A stretch of 64,000 nucleotides of DNA from Sporosarcina limicola (GCF_014873855.1 NZ_JADBEL010000008.1:1-64000); one strand, 5' to 3'. Shown: positions 1 through 9,544, numbered from the stretch's first letter. The notes: generated by a model from the letters alone, not told the origin. Numbers and translations are program-made.

Positions 1-4
1 TACA

Positions 5-12
5 CTCTCCTT
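5..12 (-). promoter_or_regulatory. Shine-Dalgarno of a gene leaving the window to the left
   Basis: The minus strand reads AAGGAGAG here and runs off the left edge four bases later. It is probably the ribosome binding site of a minus-strand gene whose start codon lies just outside the window. The rest of the stretch up to position 279 is AT-rich and I see no gene in it. Confidence 0.4.
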
Positions 13-279
13 ATTAACTCTTGTAGGTTATAAATTGAGTGTATCATGACATGTCTTTTTTTGGTGTCTCGCTTAATTATACAATCGGCGAAATTAAAAT
101 TTTACCCCGTATTATGCTTCAAATTTAACTGAGATATCATGCCTAAAATGGAGTTGTTGGCTTTTTTACTCATTTTACTTTATATTCCACATATTGTAGG
201 ATGTACTCAAGATAATTAGAGGTTATGGATTCACTAATTGTCTGAACATATGCTATAATAAAGAGAGTAAGGTGGATAA

Positions 280-821
280 ATGAGACGTATAAAACTGTTG
301 AAAACAATTGAGCTCGATCAGCTAATGGATTTGAAGATTGATTTTTCTTTTAAACAATTATTCGGAATTGAAAAAAGTAAGCATATCACCATTGTTTTTC
401 TAAATGCAATTTTACAACGAACAGGTCGCGATCGGATTAAAGACATTTCATTCAATAACATAGAGGCGGGCGGGGAATATGAGGACGATAAGCAGTCTAG
501 ATTAGACCTTTAGTCGTGACGGATTCGGGTGAATGGATTAACGTGGAAATTCAATTTACGAATCAATACGACATGATAAAATGCTCTATCTATTACTGGT
601 CGGGCGTTTACCGTACACCGATTGAGAAAAGCATGAGCTATAAAGAATTGAACCCAGTTATTGCGATTAACATTTTGAATTTCGATTTATTACCTCAAAC
701 ATATCGTTTTCATACAATCGCACGCCGTCTATTAGCAAAAGGAATGGATGCGGAATTCGTTGCTGAATCGACAGATCTTGATAAAGAGCGGGTTCTTGAA
801 ATCCACGCAGAAATGTTGTAG
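280..821 (+). pseudogene. Broken Rpn-family PD-(D/E)XK nuclease/putative transposase
   Basis: The first frame (280-513) has the family's N-terminal signature, DLKIDFSFKQLFG followed by FLNAIL. It ends in TAG directly after the DxK-type strand QSRLDL. The next frame (from 516) resumes with VTDSGEWINVEIQ, the second half of the nuclease core. One extra T in the cttta run at about 509-512 would restore RLDLLVVTDSG, so this is a one-base frameshift. The product is also short: after FDLLPQTYRFHT it jumps to the C-terminal IARRLLAKGMDAEFVAEST region, so roughly half of a normal ~290-residue protein is missing. Rpn proteins are recombination-promoting nucleases. This copy should be dead. An inverted-repeat element follows directly at 836. 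Confidence 0.75.
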
Positions 822-835
822 GAACCAAATGCCCA

Positions 836-908
836 GTGCCTGTCAATCATTCAAACGCGAAAATTATGTTTGTTTGAACTAACATGATTGTTTCGGTGAC
901 AGGCACCC
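836..908. repeat. Short inverted-repeat element, copy A
   Basis: An element of about 73 bp bounded by GTGCCTGTCA and the inverted match TGACAGGCAC. The interior contains CATTCAAACG and AACATGATTGTTT. Similar elements lie at 33681 and 35764. No transposase is encoded, so it is a REP-like or MITE-like non-autonomous repeat. Confidence 0.75.
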
Positions 909-935
909 CACACTTCCTTTAAGATAGAATTTAAT

Positions 936-1394
936 CTATATCTCGTTTAGTTTCTCCCATTCACTTAAATACATCCGTTCTGTTAATCTTTTAGGATTTC
1001 CGATTTTACAAATGAACTCCAGATTATTTCCATCGGGCTTATTAAAGTGAATTTTAGCATGTGCATAATTTTCGTGATGCATTACAAAGGCTTACGTCGG
1101 TTCAAAACCAAATGCTTTTCTTGGCTCGCCCCCTCTTTCTTTTAACCAATAAACTGATTCCTTCAAAGCCTTCAAGGAAACTTCAAAGGCAATCTGTCTT
1201 ATTGACAGGTGATATTCCAAATCAACTTTCTCAGTTTTCCATAATCCCAGCCAACTTTTATCTTTTTCAATCCATAGAAAAGCTAAATTATCTTCTACTT
1301 TATGGTCAAATTGTAAATCTAGTTCTTTATAAAATTCCACTGAACGATTCAAATCACTTACAGGTAAATGTGCCTCATATAAGCCTTTAATCAT
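936..1394 (-). pseudogene. VOC (glyoxalase/bleomycin-resistance fold) protein with one in-frame stop
   Basis: The reading frame starts behind a GGGAGG site with MIKGLYEAHLPVSDLNRSVEFY, typical of vicinal-oxygen-chelate proteins. After about 100 codons it hits TAA at 1092-1094, directly after AFGFEPT. The same frame then continues without a shift through FVMHHENYAHAKIHF and the classic NKPDGNNLEFICKIG end strand to a stop at 936. The complete product would be about 152 residues, so only one base (for example GAA to TAA) separates it from an intact gene. The truncated form loses the last metal-ligand strand and is probably inactive. The exact substrate cannot be told from sequence. Confidence 0.75.
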
Positions 1395-1439
1395 TACAGA
1401 ACCTCCCGAACATCTTTAACATTTTTATATTAATAGTTC

Positions 1440-1829
1440 TTATTTCATCAAATCAACTAAAAACGCCAGATCTTCCGGATAATCGTGCTCAATACTTTGA
1501 ACTTCAGAAAGTGATTTCCAATCGACGTCTATAATGATTTCGTCAGGGTCATTAATTCCTTCGCTTTCTCCAAAAAATTTCACTTTAAAATAATAAGTTT
1601 TCACTTTATACCCTTTAATTTCAACTTCTTTAATAAACAGGTTTTCTACTATCTCAACATCATATCCGGTTTCCTCTTTCACTTCTCTGATACAGCATTC
1701 TTCCGGCGATTCACCTTCTTCTATACCGCCTGATGGAACGGCCCAAGCCTCAGATCCGATGCTTTTCACCATCAAAAGATCCTTATTTTCATTCATACAA
1801 ATTGCAGCGGAACCAAACCATTCTTTCAT
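1440..1829 (-). CDS. NUDIX hydrolase
   Basis: A 129-residue protein starting at ATG behind GGAGG. It carries a full NUDIX box at about residues 34-57: GGIEEGESPEECC followed by REVKEETGYD, matching GX5EX7REUXEEXGU. The glutamates of REVKEE bind the catalytic metal in this family, which cleaves nucleoside diphosphates linked to another moiety. The substrate is not evident. Its length is normal for a stand-alone NUDIX domain. It is co-directional with the broken VOC gene but about 45 bp separate them. Confidence 0.88.
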   Translation of the reverse strand: MKEWFGSAAICMNENKDLLMVKSIGSEAWAVPSGGIEEGESPEECCIREVKEETGYDVEIVENLFIKEVEIKGYKVKTYYFKVKFFGESEGINDPDEIIIDVDWKSLSEVQSIEHDYPEDLAFLVDLMK

Positions 1830-1929
1830 CTAATCCCTCCAACTACTATTTTCTATAGTGGAACTGACTTTTCTGCCTGAAACCTTTTCTTAACTGTTCG
1901 AGTTGATTGTGGCCTTCTCTCATCTCGTC

Positions 1930-2075
1930 AACACTAGAAGTGATTTACTCCAGCACGGCTATGATCAATCCAATGGCATGTGAATCTGTCACGTGTGCAC
2001 AATGCCCGCCGCTTAACGCCGTTACAGTCATCATATCATGTCTTGCAATTTTCTTGATGTCTCTTATCGGACACT
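1930..2075 (-). other. Coding-like remnant, family not recognised
   Basis: The roughly 370 bp between the NUDIX gene and the terminator has no intact gene. On the minus strand an open stretch reads PIRDIKKIARHDMMTVTAL and then GGHCAHVTDSHAIGLIIAVLE before a TAA. It looks more protein-like than random sequence, but it has no start codon or ribosome binding site that I can assign, and I do not recognise the family. Confidence 0.25.
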
Positions 2076-2149
2076 AATAGTGAGTTAACGCTACGATGTG
2101 GGAGACGCGATTGTGGATCTTATAAAACCGTGGAAAGATTATTATTAAT

Positions 2150-2197
2150 AAAAATCAGGTAGGGAAAAACTACTCGTTTTTCCCTACCTGATTTTTT
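2150..2197 (-). terminator. Rho-independent terminator after ptrB
   Basis: A strong hairpin with arms AAATCAGGTAGGGAAAAA and TTTTTCCCTACCTGATTT around a 7-nt loop. T-rich tracts lie on both sides, so it could act in both directions. It lies just past the stop of the minus-strand peptidase gene. Confidence 0.88.
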
Positions 2198-2204
2198 AAA
2201 TGTC

Positions 2205-4280
2205 CTATTTTACAGCCCCTGGAACTTTCAAGTGAACACCAACGCCAAGTCTATCAAGAACGAATGCATAGCATGCCGCGGCTTCTTTCAAGTGATTGAA
2301 ACGGCCTGACTCGCCGAAATGGCCGGCACCCATATTTGTTTTGAGTACGAGTACATGGTCGTCGGTTTTCAACTCTCTTAAGCGTGCGACCCACTTGGCA
2401 GGTTCCCAATAACCGACCCGCGGATCATTCAGGCCGGTGGTGACATACATATGCGGATAGTCTTTCGTTTCAACATTGTCATATGGGCTATAGGACTTCA
2501 TATAGAAATAGTCGCCCTGTTCCCGAGGGTCACCCCATTCATCCCATTCTAGAGTGGTGAGGGGAATGGTGGTGTCGAGCATCGTTGTGACGACATCGAC
2601 GAACGGCACTTCAGGAACGATAACTTGAAACAACTCGCCGGCCATGTTTGCCACTGCACCTGCAAGCAAACCTCCAGCACTGCCTCCGCGGGCAGCCATT
2701 TGGCTCGGGGTTGTGTAGCACTCTTCAATCAGATAATTCGCTGCAGCGATGAAATCAGTGAACGTGTTTCGTTTGTTGCGCATCTTTCCATCCTCGTACC
2801 AACTACGTCCCATTTCGGAACCACCACGAACTTGCGCCGTGACAAAGACAATTCCTTTTTCTAAGAGGGGGAGTCTGTACGGACTGAAATACGGATCGCT
2901 GTTCGCTCCATAGGATCCATACCCAGACAGAATTAGCGGAGCGGTCCCCTGATCGAACGCATCTTTCAGATAAACGAGAGTCAGCGGCACTTTAACTCCG
3001 TCTTCGGCTGTCGCCCATACTTGCTTTTGGTGGAAGCGAGAACGATCGTAGTCGCCACTGACGGGAGCCACTTGCAAACGAAGCTTTTCTCCTGTTTGCA
3101 AATTTAGACTGTACGTTGTTTTTGGAGTGAGCAAGGACTCAAAGCTGAGTAATACTTCTGTTGCCCCATAGTTTTGATCGGATAAAATCGACACTGTGTA
3201 GAGTGGCTCATCCCATGTGAGCTGCACCAATTCACTGTCCTGCAGCTTCCAGACTTGCGTCAACCCATTCTCCCGACCCGCGACAAGTAGCGCGTCTTTG
3301 AATGGGTACATGGCTTGAAGAAAACGGTCTTTGTGATACTCCACGACGTTCACCCGTGAACGAAGGTCATCAAGTAGACAACGGTGTAGCTGAAAGTTCA
3401 GAGCTCCTTCGTTTGTCAGGATGAGCAGGTCATCTCCCCAATGCTCGACGTCGTATTTGATTCCGTCACGTCGCGCATCTACTAGTTGTATAGGAGATAA
3501 TGGAGAGTCCGCATCGATTAGACTAATTTCACTCGTCGTATTCGAATTCGAATTCACAACAATAAATTTTCCCATTTGTGATTTATTCACAAATAACGTA
3601 AATGTCGTATCTTTTTCTTCAAAGATTAGCTCATCGCTCTCGACATTACTTCCTAAATGATGCCGCCATAACCGGCAAGGACGTTGATGCTCATCGACGG
3701 TAACGTAAAACAGATAGTCACCGCACCGACTCCATTCTATACTTCCATATATATAGACATCCGGAATCCGGTCGGGCAGAAGCTCGCCTGTTTCCATATC
3801 CTTTACATAGACGGTATATCGGTCCGTTCCATCTCGATTCTCCAAATAAGCGAGACGGTGATGATCGGTACTCATACGCTGCGCTGTGACGCTTAAATAG
3901 TCACCATCTGCCGCCAATTCATTCAGGTCGAGCACCACTTCTTCCAGTGCTTCTGACAAGAGCTCACGACCCGCCGCCTTCTTGCGTGCATAGATGGGGT
4001 ATTGCTTGTCTTTATCCAAACGGGAATAGTAGAAGTAGGGTCCGTGTTGAACCGGCACATCTACTTCTGAATCAGGAACACGGTCCACCATGCTTTGATA
4101 AATCTGCTCAGTTTGTTCCTTGAGTGGATGCATGACTTCATCGTAATACCGATTTTCGTCTTCTAAATACTGGATAACCTCCGAATTCGTGCGATCCTTC
4201 AGCCAATAAAAGTCATCTTCGCGGATATCGCCATGTATTTCATGGGCATGGGGAAGGCATTTTGCTATAGGTGGTTTCAT
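2205..4280 (-). CDS. ptrB: Oligopeptidase B (prolyl oligopeptidase family S9A)
   Basis: A 691-residue serine peptidase of the usual oligopeptidase B length. The N-terminal part (about 1-400) is the beta-propeller gate, with motifs such as DDFYWLKDR and LAYLENRDGTDRYT. The C-terminal alpha/beta-hydrolase domain holds GGSAGG with the nucleophilic serine (about 535), GLNDPRV with the aspartate (about 620) and GAGHFG with the histidine (about 655). The family cleaves short peptides after basic residues in the cytoplasm, and no signal peptide is present. GGAGAA precedes the ATG. The gene is monocistronic with its own terminator. The symbol rests on overall similarity to E. coli PtrB. Confidence 0.9.
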   Translation of the reverse strand: MKPPIAKCLPHAHEIHGDIREDDFYWLKDRTNSEVIQYLEDENRYYDEVMHPLKEQTEQIYQSMVDRVPDSEVDVPVQHGPYFYYSRLDKDKQYPIYARKKAAGRELLSEALEEVVLDLNELAADGDYLSVTAQRMSTDHHRLAYLENRDGTDRYTVYVKDMETGELLPDRIPDVYIYGSIEWSRCGDYLFYVTVDEHQRPCRLWRHHLGSNVESDELIFEEKDTTFTLFVNKSQMGKFIVVNSNSNTTSEISLIDADSPLSPIQLVDARRDGIKYDVEHWGDDLLILTNEGALNFQLHRCLLDDLRSRVNVVEYHKDRFLQAMYPFKDALLVAGRENGLTQVWKLQDSELVQLTWDEPLYTVSILSDQNYGATEVLLSFESLLTPKTTYSLNLQTGEKLRLQVAPVSGDYDRSRFHQKQVWATAEDGVKVPLTLVYLKDAFDQGTAPLILSGYGSYGANSDPYFSPYRLPLLEKGIVFVTAQVRGGSEMGRSWYEDGKMRNKRNTFTDFIAAANYLIEECYTTPSQMAARGGSAGGLLAGAVANMAGELFQVIVPEVPFVDVVTTMLDTTIPLTTLEWDEWGDPREQGDYFYMKSYSPYDNVETKDYPHMYVTTGLNDPRVGYWEPAKWVARLRELKTDDHVLVLKTNMGAGHFGESGRFNHLKEAAACYAFVLDRLGVGVHLKVPGAVK

Positions 4281-4485
4281 TATGATTCTCCTTCCGATAT
4301 ACGCATTACTTTCGCGATATGCACCGAGAAACCCTCTTTTTAATAAGATTTACTCGAAGTATTCTTGGATTTTTGAACAGATATGAATGTTTAAATAACC
4401 TCATTAGTTTCATGCGCCTTTTGGTGGCGAGCACCCGTTGCATTGTTATTCCAACAATAAAATACAATACAATTGCATGAAGAAA

Positions 4486-4524
4486 AAGAAAACCCATCCA
4501 TATTCAATTTGGATGGGTTTTCTT
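4486..4524. terminator. Bidirectional hairpin terminator
   Basis: Arms AAGAAAACCCATCCA and TGGATGGGTTTTCTT around an 8-nt loop, with T-rich sequence on either strand. It lies between the kinase gene's end (4615) and the ptrB start (4280). A 63-codon minus-strand frame at 4306-4497 overlaps it and has no ribosome binding site, so I do not call it a gene. Confidence 0.7.
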
Positions 4525-4614
4525 CAGTATATTTATGAATTTTTATGAATTGTCACAAATACACCTTACACAGGCACCCAACACTAACATATTCACAGCT
4601 TCAAAAGTTACACC

Positions 4615-6345
4615 CTAATCCCAAGGGATTTTAATGGTCACGGTTGTTCCGCTGCCTATAATCGAATCGATTGCAATGCCGTAAGTGTCACCGTAGTAAA
4701 GCTTAATGCGTTGGTCGACATTTTTAATGCCGACGCCGCCGAGTTTAGTCATTTTAGTTGAACCATTATGGTCCATTTGTGTCATGTCGAAACCTTGTCC
4801 GTTATCTTTTACGATGAACAGAATATCATTTCCTTTTTCTTTTGCATGAATTTCTATAAGGCCTTGGCGTGTCACAGCGCGGATGCCGTGATATAAAGCA
4901 TTTTCAACGATGGGTTGTAGTAGAATCTTCGGTAGTTGGATTTGGGATAAGGTTGCATCACAGATAATCTCGTAGGCCAACTGATCCCCGTATCGCTCTT
5001 TTTGGATAAAGAGATATTGCCGCACATGGTTGAGCTCATTTTCGACGGTCGTTAGTTCCTGCCCACCACTCAATGAAAGACGGAAAAATTGCGCAAGTGC
5101 TTTTGTAATTTCAATGACTTTTTCACTGTTATTAAATTCGGCCATCCACACAATGGTATCGAGTGTGTTGTATAAGAAGTGGGGATTGATTTGACTATGC
5201 AGCGCACTCATTTCGGAAGATCTGAGGTGCTTTTCTTTTTCGGTAATTTCCTGCATGAGCTTGTCGATTTTGTGAATCATGATATTAAAGTGTTTTGCGA
5301 GGCTTTGGGCTTCGTAACAACCTTTTTCGTCAATTACGACTTCTGATAAGCCAGTTTCAATTTCTGCCATAGCCTTTTCCAACTTTTGGAATGGGGCCGT
5401 TATTCTGCCAGCAAATAGTCCGACACTTGAAGCGGCGATGATTTGGAGGACGATTCCAACTAATAAAAAGATATCTAGCAGCTGTTTTTTGATAGCTAGA
5501 AGACCGTCTTGTGAATAAACGCCGACAAGTAGCCAATCTGCATTTTTGAGATGGTAGGTATGTGTTAGTGTATTTTGTTTAGAGTCATAATTGTCTTTAT
5601 TCGCAACGATATCTCGTAGGGTATTTTGTTTCGTATTGTCTTTAAAATAAGCAGGATCCATATGGTAAACGACTTCGGAATTGTCATTGATGATAAAGGA
5701 GAAGCCGGTTTTACCTAAATCTAAATTGGCCAGATAGTCTTCAATTACCTTGTATTCGATGTCGATCAGCAAAACGCCAATATTTTCGCCTTGGGTGTTC
5801 TTGATTTCACGACTGATGGAAATCACCCAACTGTCCTTGTCCATGGAAAATTGCTGCATCCTTGCAGAAGTGAGGACAGGCATGCTTCCGCTATGGACTG
5901 CGGAGGTATACCATTGTTCCTTCATCATATCATTGGACATGCTCATGTTTAAGTTGCTTTCATTGGAAAGAATTTGTCCATCCTTACTGACGATAATGAC
6001 TGATTTAATGAAGGAATCCGATGAAATGGTTGTATCAATTGTCGTGTTAATATCTTTCTTGACTAAAGGATCACGCTTTGTGTTCGACAAATAGCTCACA
6101 AGTTGCGGATTTTCAGCAAGTAAGCTAGATACAGCTCTTAAACGATCAATATACAGGTCAATATACATGCCGCTTTTATCGACAGCCGTTTCCGTTGTGG
6201 TTACGGCCTCATTTAGGACAACTGATGAAATACTATAGTAGAGAATAAAACCCATCAGTAAGAGGGTGAGTGCACTCGCCGCTAAATAATGGAGAGCGAT
6301 TTGTACGCGTAGTGTTTTTAGCATTTTGGAAGAAAACATTTTCAT
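4615..6345 (-). CDS. YesM-type sensor histidine kinase
   Basis: A 576-residue membrane kinase. A first membrane helix (about 18-40) and a second (about 285-307) flank an extracytoplasmic Cache-like sensor region. HAMP-like sequence follows (RITAPFQKLEKAMAEI), then a His_kinase domain of the LytS/YesM group with HSQINPHFLYNTLDT; the histidine of NPHF (about 390) is the expected phosphorylation site. ATPase boxes are LLQPIVENALYHGI and VKDNGQGFD. The gene overlaps the end of the upstream response regulator by 4 bp, so the two are translationally coupled. Because the preceding genes encode MsrAB, a TlpA-like thioredoxin and CcdA, I infer that it senses an envelope signal such as oxidised protein or oxidant; that ligand assignment is inference. 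Confidence 0.9.
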   Translation of the reverse strand: MKMFSSKMLKTLRVQIALHYLAASALTLLLMGFILYYSISSVVLNEAVTTTETAVDKSGMYIDLYIDRLRAVSSLLAENPQLVSYLSNTKRDPLVKKDINTTIDTTISSDSFIKSVIIVSKDGQILSNESNLNMSMSNDMMKEQWYTSAVHSGSMPVLTSARMQQFSMDKDSWVISISREIKNTQGENIGVLLIDIEYKVIEDYLANLDLGKTGFSFIINDNSEVVYHMDPAYFKDNTKQNTLRDIVANKDNYDSKQNTLTHTYHLKNADWLLVGVYSQDGLLAIKKQLLDIFLLVGIVLQIIAASSVGLFAGRITAPFQKLEKAMAEIETGLSEVVIDEKGCYEAQSLAKHFNIMIHKIDKLMQEITEKEKHLRSSEMSALHSQINPHFLYNTLDTIVWMAEFNNSEKVIEITKALAQFFRLSLSGGQELTTVENELNHVRQYLFIQKERYGDQLAYEIICDATLSQIQLPKILLQPIVENALYHGIRAVTRQGLIEIHAKEKGNDILFIVKDNGQGFDMTQMDHNGSTKMTKLGGVGIKNVDQRIKLYYGDTYGIAIDSIIGSGTTVTIKIPWD

Positions 6346-7109
6346 TTTCTTGCTTTTTCTTTGAATTGATTGGGAGAGAAGTTGAATTTTCTCTTGAAGG
6401 TAGCACTGAAATAGTTTGGATCGTCAAAGCCTACTGCTGCGGCAATTTCATAGATTTTCATTTCCGTACTGAGTAATAAAATTTTAGCTCGATCCAGTCG
6501 AGTGTTGAGCATATAATCTTGGAATGTGGTGCCGTAAAGCGTCTTGAAAAGGGTGCTTAAGTAGGAAGTGCTAAGAGCCATTTGCTTCGCTAAATAGGTT
6601 AAAGAGAACTCGACATTTGACAGGTTTGAATCGATTTCATTCTGGATTTTGGCCTTATAGCCTGCATCTTCGGGAGTGCTTGACGTGCTGATGATTTGCT
6701 GAACAAGTCGCGAAACCTCGGCGTTACTTTGGTTAGTTTCAATCTTCTCAATGAGCTTTTTTAAGGTTTCTTGAATATCAGTTCTTGAAACGGGTTTTAA
6801 TACATAGTCATCAATGCCTTGTTTTAAAGCAGTTAATGCATAATCAAAATAGTCATAGCCGGTGATAAGCGCGATTTTCACGTCGGGTTTAATGGTTTTT
6901 GCAGAAATGGAGAAATCTAATCCGTTCATTTTAGGCATATTGATATCCGCTAAAATGAGATCAGGTAGATGTGTTTTAAAGATTTCAAGCGCCATTTCGC
7001 CATTGGATGCTTCGAAGACATCTGAAATCGATAGTGCATCAAAATCTACAAAAGAACGAATACCTTTAATAATAATCGGCTCATCATCGACTAATAGTAA
7101 TTTGTACAT
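6342..7109 (-). CDS. YesN-type response regulator, receiver plus AraC HTH
   Basis: A 255-residue protein. The start is ATG at 7109 (MYKLLLVDDEP) because AAAGGAG lies 5-6 bases upstream. A longer frame to 7148 has no such site. The receiver has the acidic pair DDE, the phosphorylatable aspartate in DLILADINMPKMNG (about 55) and the conserved lysine in YVLKPVSR. The C-terminal AraC/XylS domain has two HTHs, including YEIAAAVGFDDPNYFSATFKRKF. It is the cognate partner of the kinase, with ATGA-type overlap. It probably controls the msrAB-tlpA-ccdA genes upstream of it, though no operator was identified. Confidence 0.9.
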   Translation of the reverse strand: MYKLLLVDDEPIIIKGIRSFVDFDALSISDVFEASNGEMALEIFKTHLPDLILADINMPKMNGLDFSISAKTIKPDVKIALITGYDYFDYALTALKQGIDDYVLKPVSRTDIQETLKKLIEKIETNQSNAEVSRLVQQIISTSSTPEDAGYKAKIQNEIDSNLSNVEFSLTYLAKQMALSTSYLSTLFKTLYGTTFQDYMLNTRLDRAKILLLSTEMKIYEIAAAVGFDDPNYFSATFKRKFNFSPNQFKEKARK

Positions 7110-7157
7110 GAGTTTCTCCTTTCTATATGAACTAAAGAAAGGCGGCATGCACCACCC

Positions 7158-8276
7158 CTATTTTATACTTTTTTTAAGATATCCGTAGCCGGTTGGTTCC
7201 ATCTCAGCTAATGGTATAAATGATATCGCGGCACTGTTAATGCAATAACGTAAGCCGCCTTTGTCTTTAGGACCATCCTCGAAAACATGCCCCAAATGGC
7301 TATTTCCTGTGCGACTTCTTACTTCTGTCCTAATCATATTAAAGCTTTTATCTTTCAATTCAACAAGTACTTCCGGCTCAATCGGTTTTGTGAAGCTGGG
7401 CCAGCCACAGCCGGAGTCATATTTGTCGGCGGATGAGAAAAGTGGTTCTCCCGTAACGACATCGACATAAATACCTGGATCATAACTGTCCCAATAATCA
7501 TTGGAGAAAGCAGATTCCGTTCCATTGCCTTGCGTTACTTTATACTGAGTGGCTGTCAATTTCCCTTTTAATTCCTGATCGCTTGGTTTTGGATATAAAG
7601 CAGGATCGATGAGACTAGGTATTTCCTGATCTTCGAGTGAATCGAATTCTACATGGCAATAGCCTTCTGGATTTTTCTCCAAATAATCTTGATGATAGTC
7701 CTCTGCCAGCGTGTAAGAGGCTAAGGGTTCGATTTCGGTTACAATTTTGTCCTCGTATTTTTTCTGTTCTTTTACGACTATTTTATCGATTATATCCTTA
7801 TCAGCGGGGGTTTTAAAATAAATGCCGGTACGATATTGTACACCACGATCATTTCCTTGTCGATTTAAGACGGTGGGATCAATGATTTTAAAGTAGTAGG
7901 TTAACAGTTTCTCTAGGTCAACGCGTTCTGGGTCATAAAGTATATGGACTGTTTCTGCGTAACCGGTGTCGCCCTTAATTATTTTTTCATAGGTAGGGTC
8001 TTCGGTGTGACCGTTGGCATAGCCCGACGTGACATCTGCTACACCATACACCCGCGCCATATACGATTCAACACCCCAAAAGCACCCGCCTGCAAGCCAA
8101 ATTTCTTCTAGTTTTTCAGGGTCATACGTCAAATTCACATTCGGGTTGGCAGGATATTTGGAAGATGCTGCAGTAGGGTTTTGTCCAACATCCGAAACGT
8201 TGGTTAGGTTTGAGTTCGGTGTCGAACATCCTGCAAGTAGGAGTATGAGTCCTAGGAACCCTCCGATAATTTTCAT
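7158..8276 (-). CDS. msrAB: Membrane-anchored peptide-methionine sulfoxide reductase MsrAB
   Basis: A fusion of about 372 residues. A lipoprotein signal ([10 protein letters not shown]) puts it on the outer face of the membrane. The MsrA domain (about 55-215) has AGGCFWGVE with the catalytic cysteine, reducing S-methionine sulfoxide. The MsrB domain (about 230-365) has SGCGWPSF and the catalytic cysteine in RYCINSAA, reducing the R form. The usual MsrB zinc CxxC is absent: [10 protein letters not shown] stands where a CxxC form would have cysteines. Start choice is uncertain; ATG 8276, TTG 8282 and TTG 8291 are all in frame behind AAGGGA. Upstream are a TlpA-like thioredoxin and CcdA, the expected electron donors. 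Confidence 0.92.
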   Translation of the reverse strand: MKIIGGFLGLILLLAGCSTPNSNLTNVSDVGQNPTAASSKYPANPNVNLTYDPEKLEEIWLAGGCFWGVESYMARVYGVADVTSGYANGHTEDPTYEKIIKGDTGYAETVHILYDPERVDLEKLLTYYFKIIDPTVLNRQGNDRGVQYRTGIYFKTPADKDIIDKIVVKEQKKYEDKIVTEIEPLASYTLAEDYHQDYLEKNPEGYCHVEFDSLEDQEIPSLIDPALYPKPSDQELKGKLTATQYKVTQGNGTESAFSNDYWDSYDPGIYVDVVTGEPLFSSADKYDSGCGWPSFTKPIEPEVLVELKDKSFNMIRTEVRSRTGNSHLGHVFEDGPKDKGGLRYCINSAAISFIPLAEMEPTGYGYLKKSIK

Positions 8277-8301
8277 ATACAATTTGATCAAGTCCCTTCT
8301 A

Positions 8302-8808
8302 TTATTGAATCTGATTCAATTGCTGTTTAATTTGTTCGTTATCTAAATGCCCAGGTTGCGTAAGGACCAATTCACCGTTGGCATCAATGAAAAACGAAGT
8401 AGGGTAGCCCCGTACTTGATATTGTTTCGCAATCGTTCCATCCTCATCCAAGAGAACGGTTATATTCGAAACATCTTCAACACCTGTAAACCACTTGATA
8501 AAAGCATCCTTTTTCTTTTCATTGTTATAACCAGGTGAGACAACTGTTAAGACGATAAAGTCATTTTCCTCCATGGATAACGTATTTAGTTCTTCTAAGC
8601 CTGCTAGACAGATTGGACACCATGATGCCCAGAACTTGATGTAGACTTTTTTCCCCGCGTATTTCTCCAGACTGTGTGTATTTCCATCCAGGTCGACTAA
8701 GTCGAATGCGGGCGCTTGATTTATATGAGTTGAAGTTTGGTTCTTTTCGCTAGAGCAAGCTGTCAATGCCAAGGTAAGTGCGAATAGAAGAGTTATTTTT
8801 TTTATCAC
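8302..8808 (-). CDS. TlpA/ResA-like thioredoxin lipoprotein
   Basis: A 168-residue protein starting at GTG 8808 behind GGAGG. A lipobox, LALTACSS (Cys about 18), anchors it outside the membrane. The thioredoxin fold has [16 protein letters not shown] (active-site CPIC, about 61-64) and the cis-proline strand [10 protein letters not shown]. The family relays electrons from a membrane reductase to extracytoplasmic targets. It sits 14 bp downstream of ccdA and upstream of msrAB, so the natural reading is that it carries electrons from CcdA to MsrAB. It resembles the Etrx proteins described with pneumococcal MsrAB. Confidence 0.9.
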   Translation of the reverse strand: MIKKITLLFALTLALTACSSEKNQTSTHINQAPAFDLVDLDGNTHSLEKYAGKKVYIKFWASWCPICLAGLEELNTLSMEENDFIVLTVVSPGYNNEKKKDAFIKWFTGVEDVSNITVLLDEDGTIAKQYQVRGYPTSFFIDANGELVLTQPGHLDNEQIKQQLNQIQ

Positions 8809-8821
8809 AATGAAACCTCCT

Positions 8822-9544
8822 TTACTGTGGAATTAAAGAAATGAATAGATTTAAGTTGTTTGTCATCAGGAAAATACCCATGATGATAATCATGATACCG
8901 CCAACGATACGGATTGTATTCATATGTTTGTTTATTTTCTTTACTTTAATTAACAAAATATCTGAAAATATGGAGAGAATTAAAAATGGTAGTAACAATC
9001 CTAGCGCATAGAATAGCATGAGTAAAGCGCCGTATGTGGCGTGCCCTTCATTTGCCGATAGTCCTAAAACTGCACCAAGGATTGGCCCGATACAAGGGGT
9101 CCATCCAAAACTGAATGTAAAGCCGAGTAAATAAGTTCCCAGCATATCTCGCTTGCCACTTCTTTTAAGGTGAACCTTATTTTCTCGATTTAAAATAGAG
9201 AGATTGAACACACCGATTTGATGAAATCCAAGAAGGATCACGATAGCCCCGCATAAGAATATAAACCACTCTGTATTAATGAAAGCACCTAGGGCTCCAG
9301 CGCCAAATCCTAAGATAACAAAGCTTGTGGATAGGCCGAAAACAAAGATAATCGTTTTTACAATTAACCGTGTGTTCACTTGCCATTTTCCGATTATTCT
9401 CCACTGTTTTCGATGCTGTGTACCGTTTTCATTGGTGGATAATATGGATATGTAGACTGGTAATAAAGGAAGGATGCAGGGTGAAAAAAAGGAGAGCATC
9501 CCTGCGATGAAAACCGTAGAGAGTAAGACTTGTTCGCTGATCAT
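8822..9544 (-). CDS. ccdA: CcdA-type thiol-disulfide membrane transporter
   Basis: A 240-residue polytopic membrane protein. I place the start at MISEQVLLST (9544); an upstream in-frame ATG at 9610 is less likely. It has six predicted membrane helices and the two redox cysteines typical of CcdA: FFSPCILPLLPVY in helix 1 and FGWTPCIGPILGAV in helix 4. The protein passes electrons from cytoplasmic thioredoxin across the membrane. As first gene of the run ccdA, tlpA-like, msrAB, it probably powers methionine sulfoxide repair outside the cell rather than cytochrome maturation; no cytochrome maturation gene is nearby. Confidence 0.9.
   Translation of the reverse strand: MISEQVLLSTVFIAGMLSFFSPCILPLLPVYISILSTNENGTQHRKQWRIIGKWQVNTRLIVKTIIFVFGLSTSFVILGFGAGALGAFINTEWFIFLCGAIVILLGFHQIGVFNLSILNRENKVHLKRSGKRDMLGTYLLGFTFSFGWTPCIGPILGAVLGLSANEGHATYGALLMLFYALGLLLPFLILSIFSDILLIKVKKINKHMNTIRIVGGIMIIIMGIFLMTNNLNLFISLIPQ

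Noticed and set aside
1061-1390. Plus-strand 109-codon ORF opposite the VOC gene
   Set aside because: Antisense shadow; the minus strand has the glyoxalase motifs.
4306-4497. 63-codon minus-strand ORF with a hydrophobic start
   Set aside because: Begins inside a terminator hairpin, has no ribosome binding site and no family resemblance.
4568-4595. ACAGGCACCC sequence resembling the end of the inverted-repeat element
   Set aside because: Only about ten bases match and no partner end is found, so it cannot be called a fourth copy.
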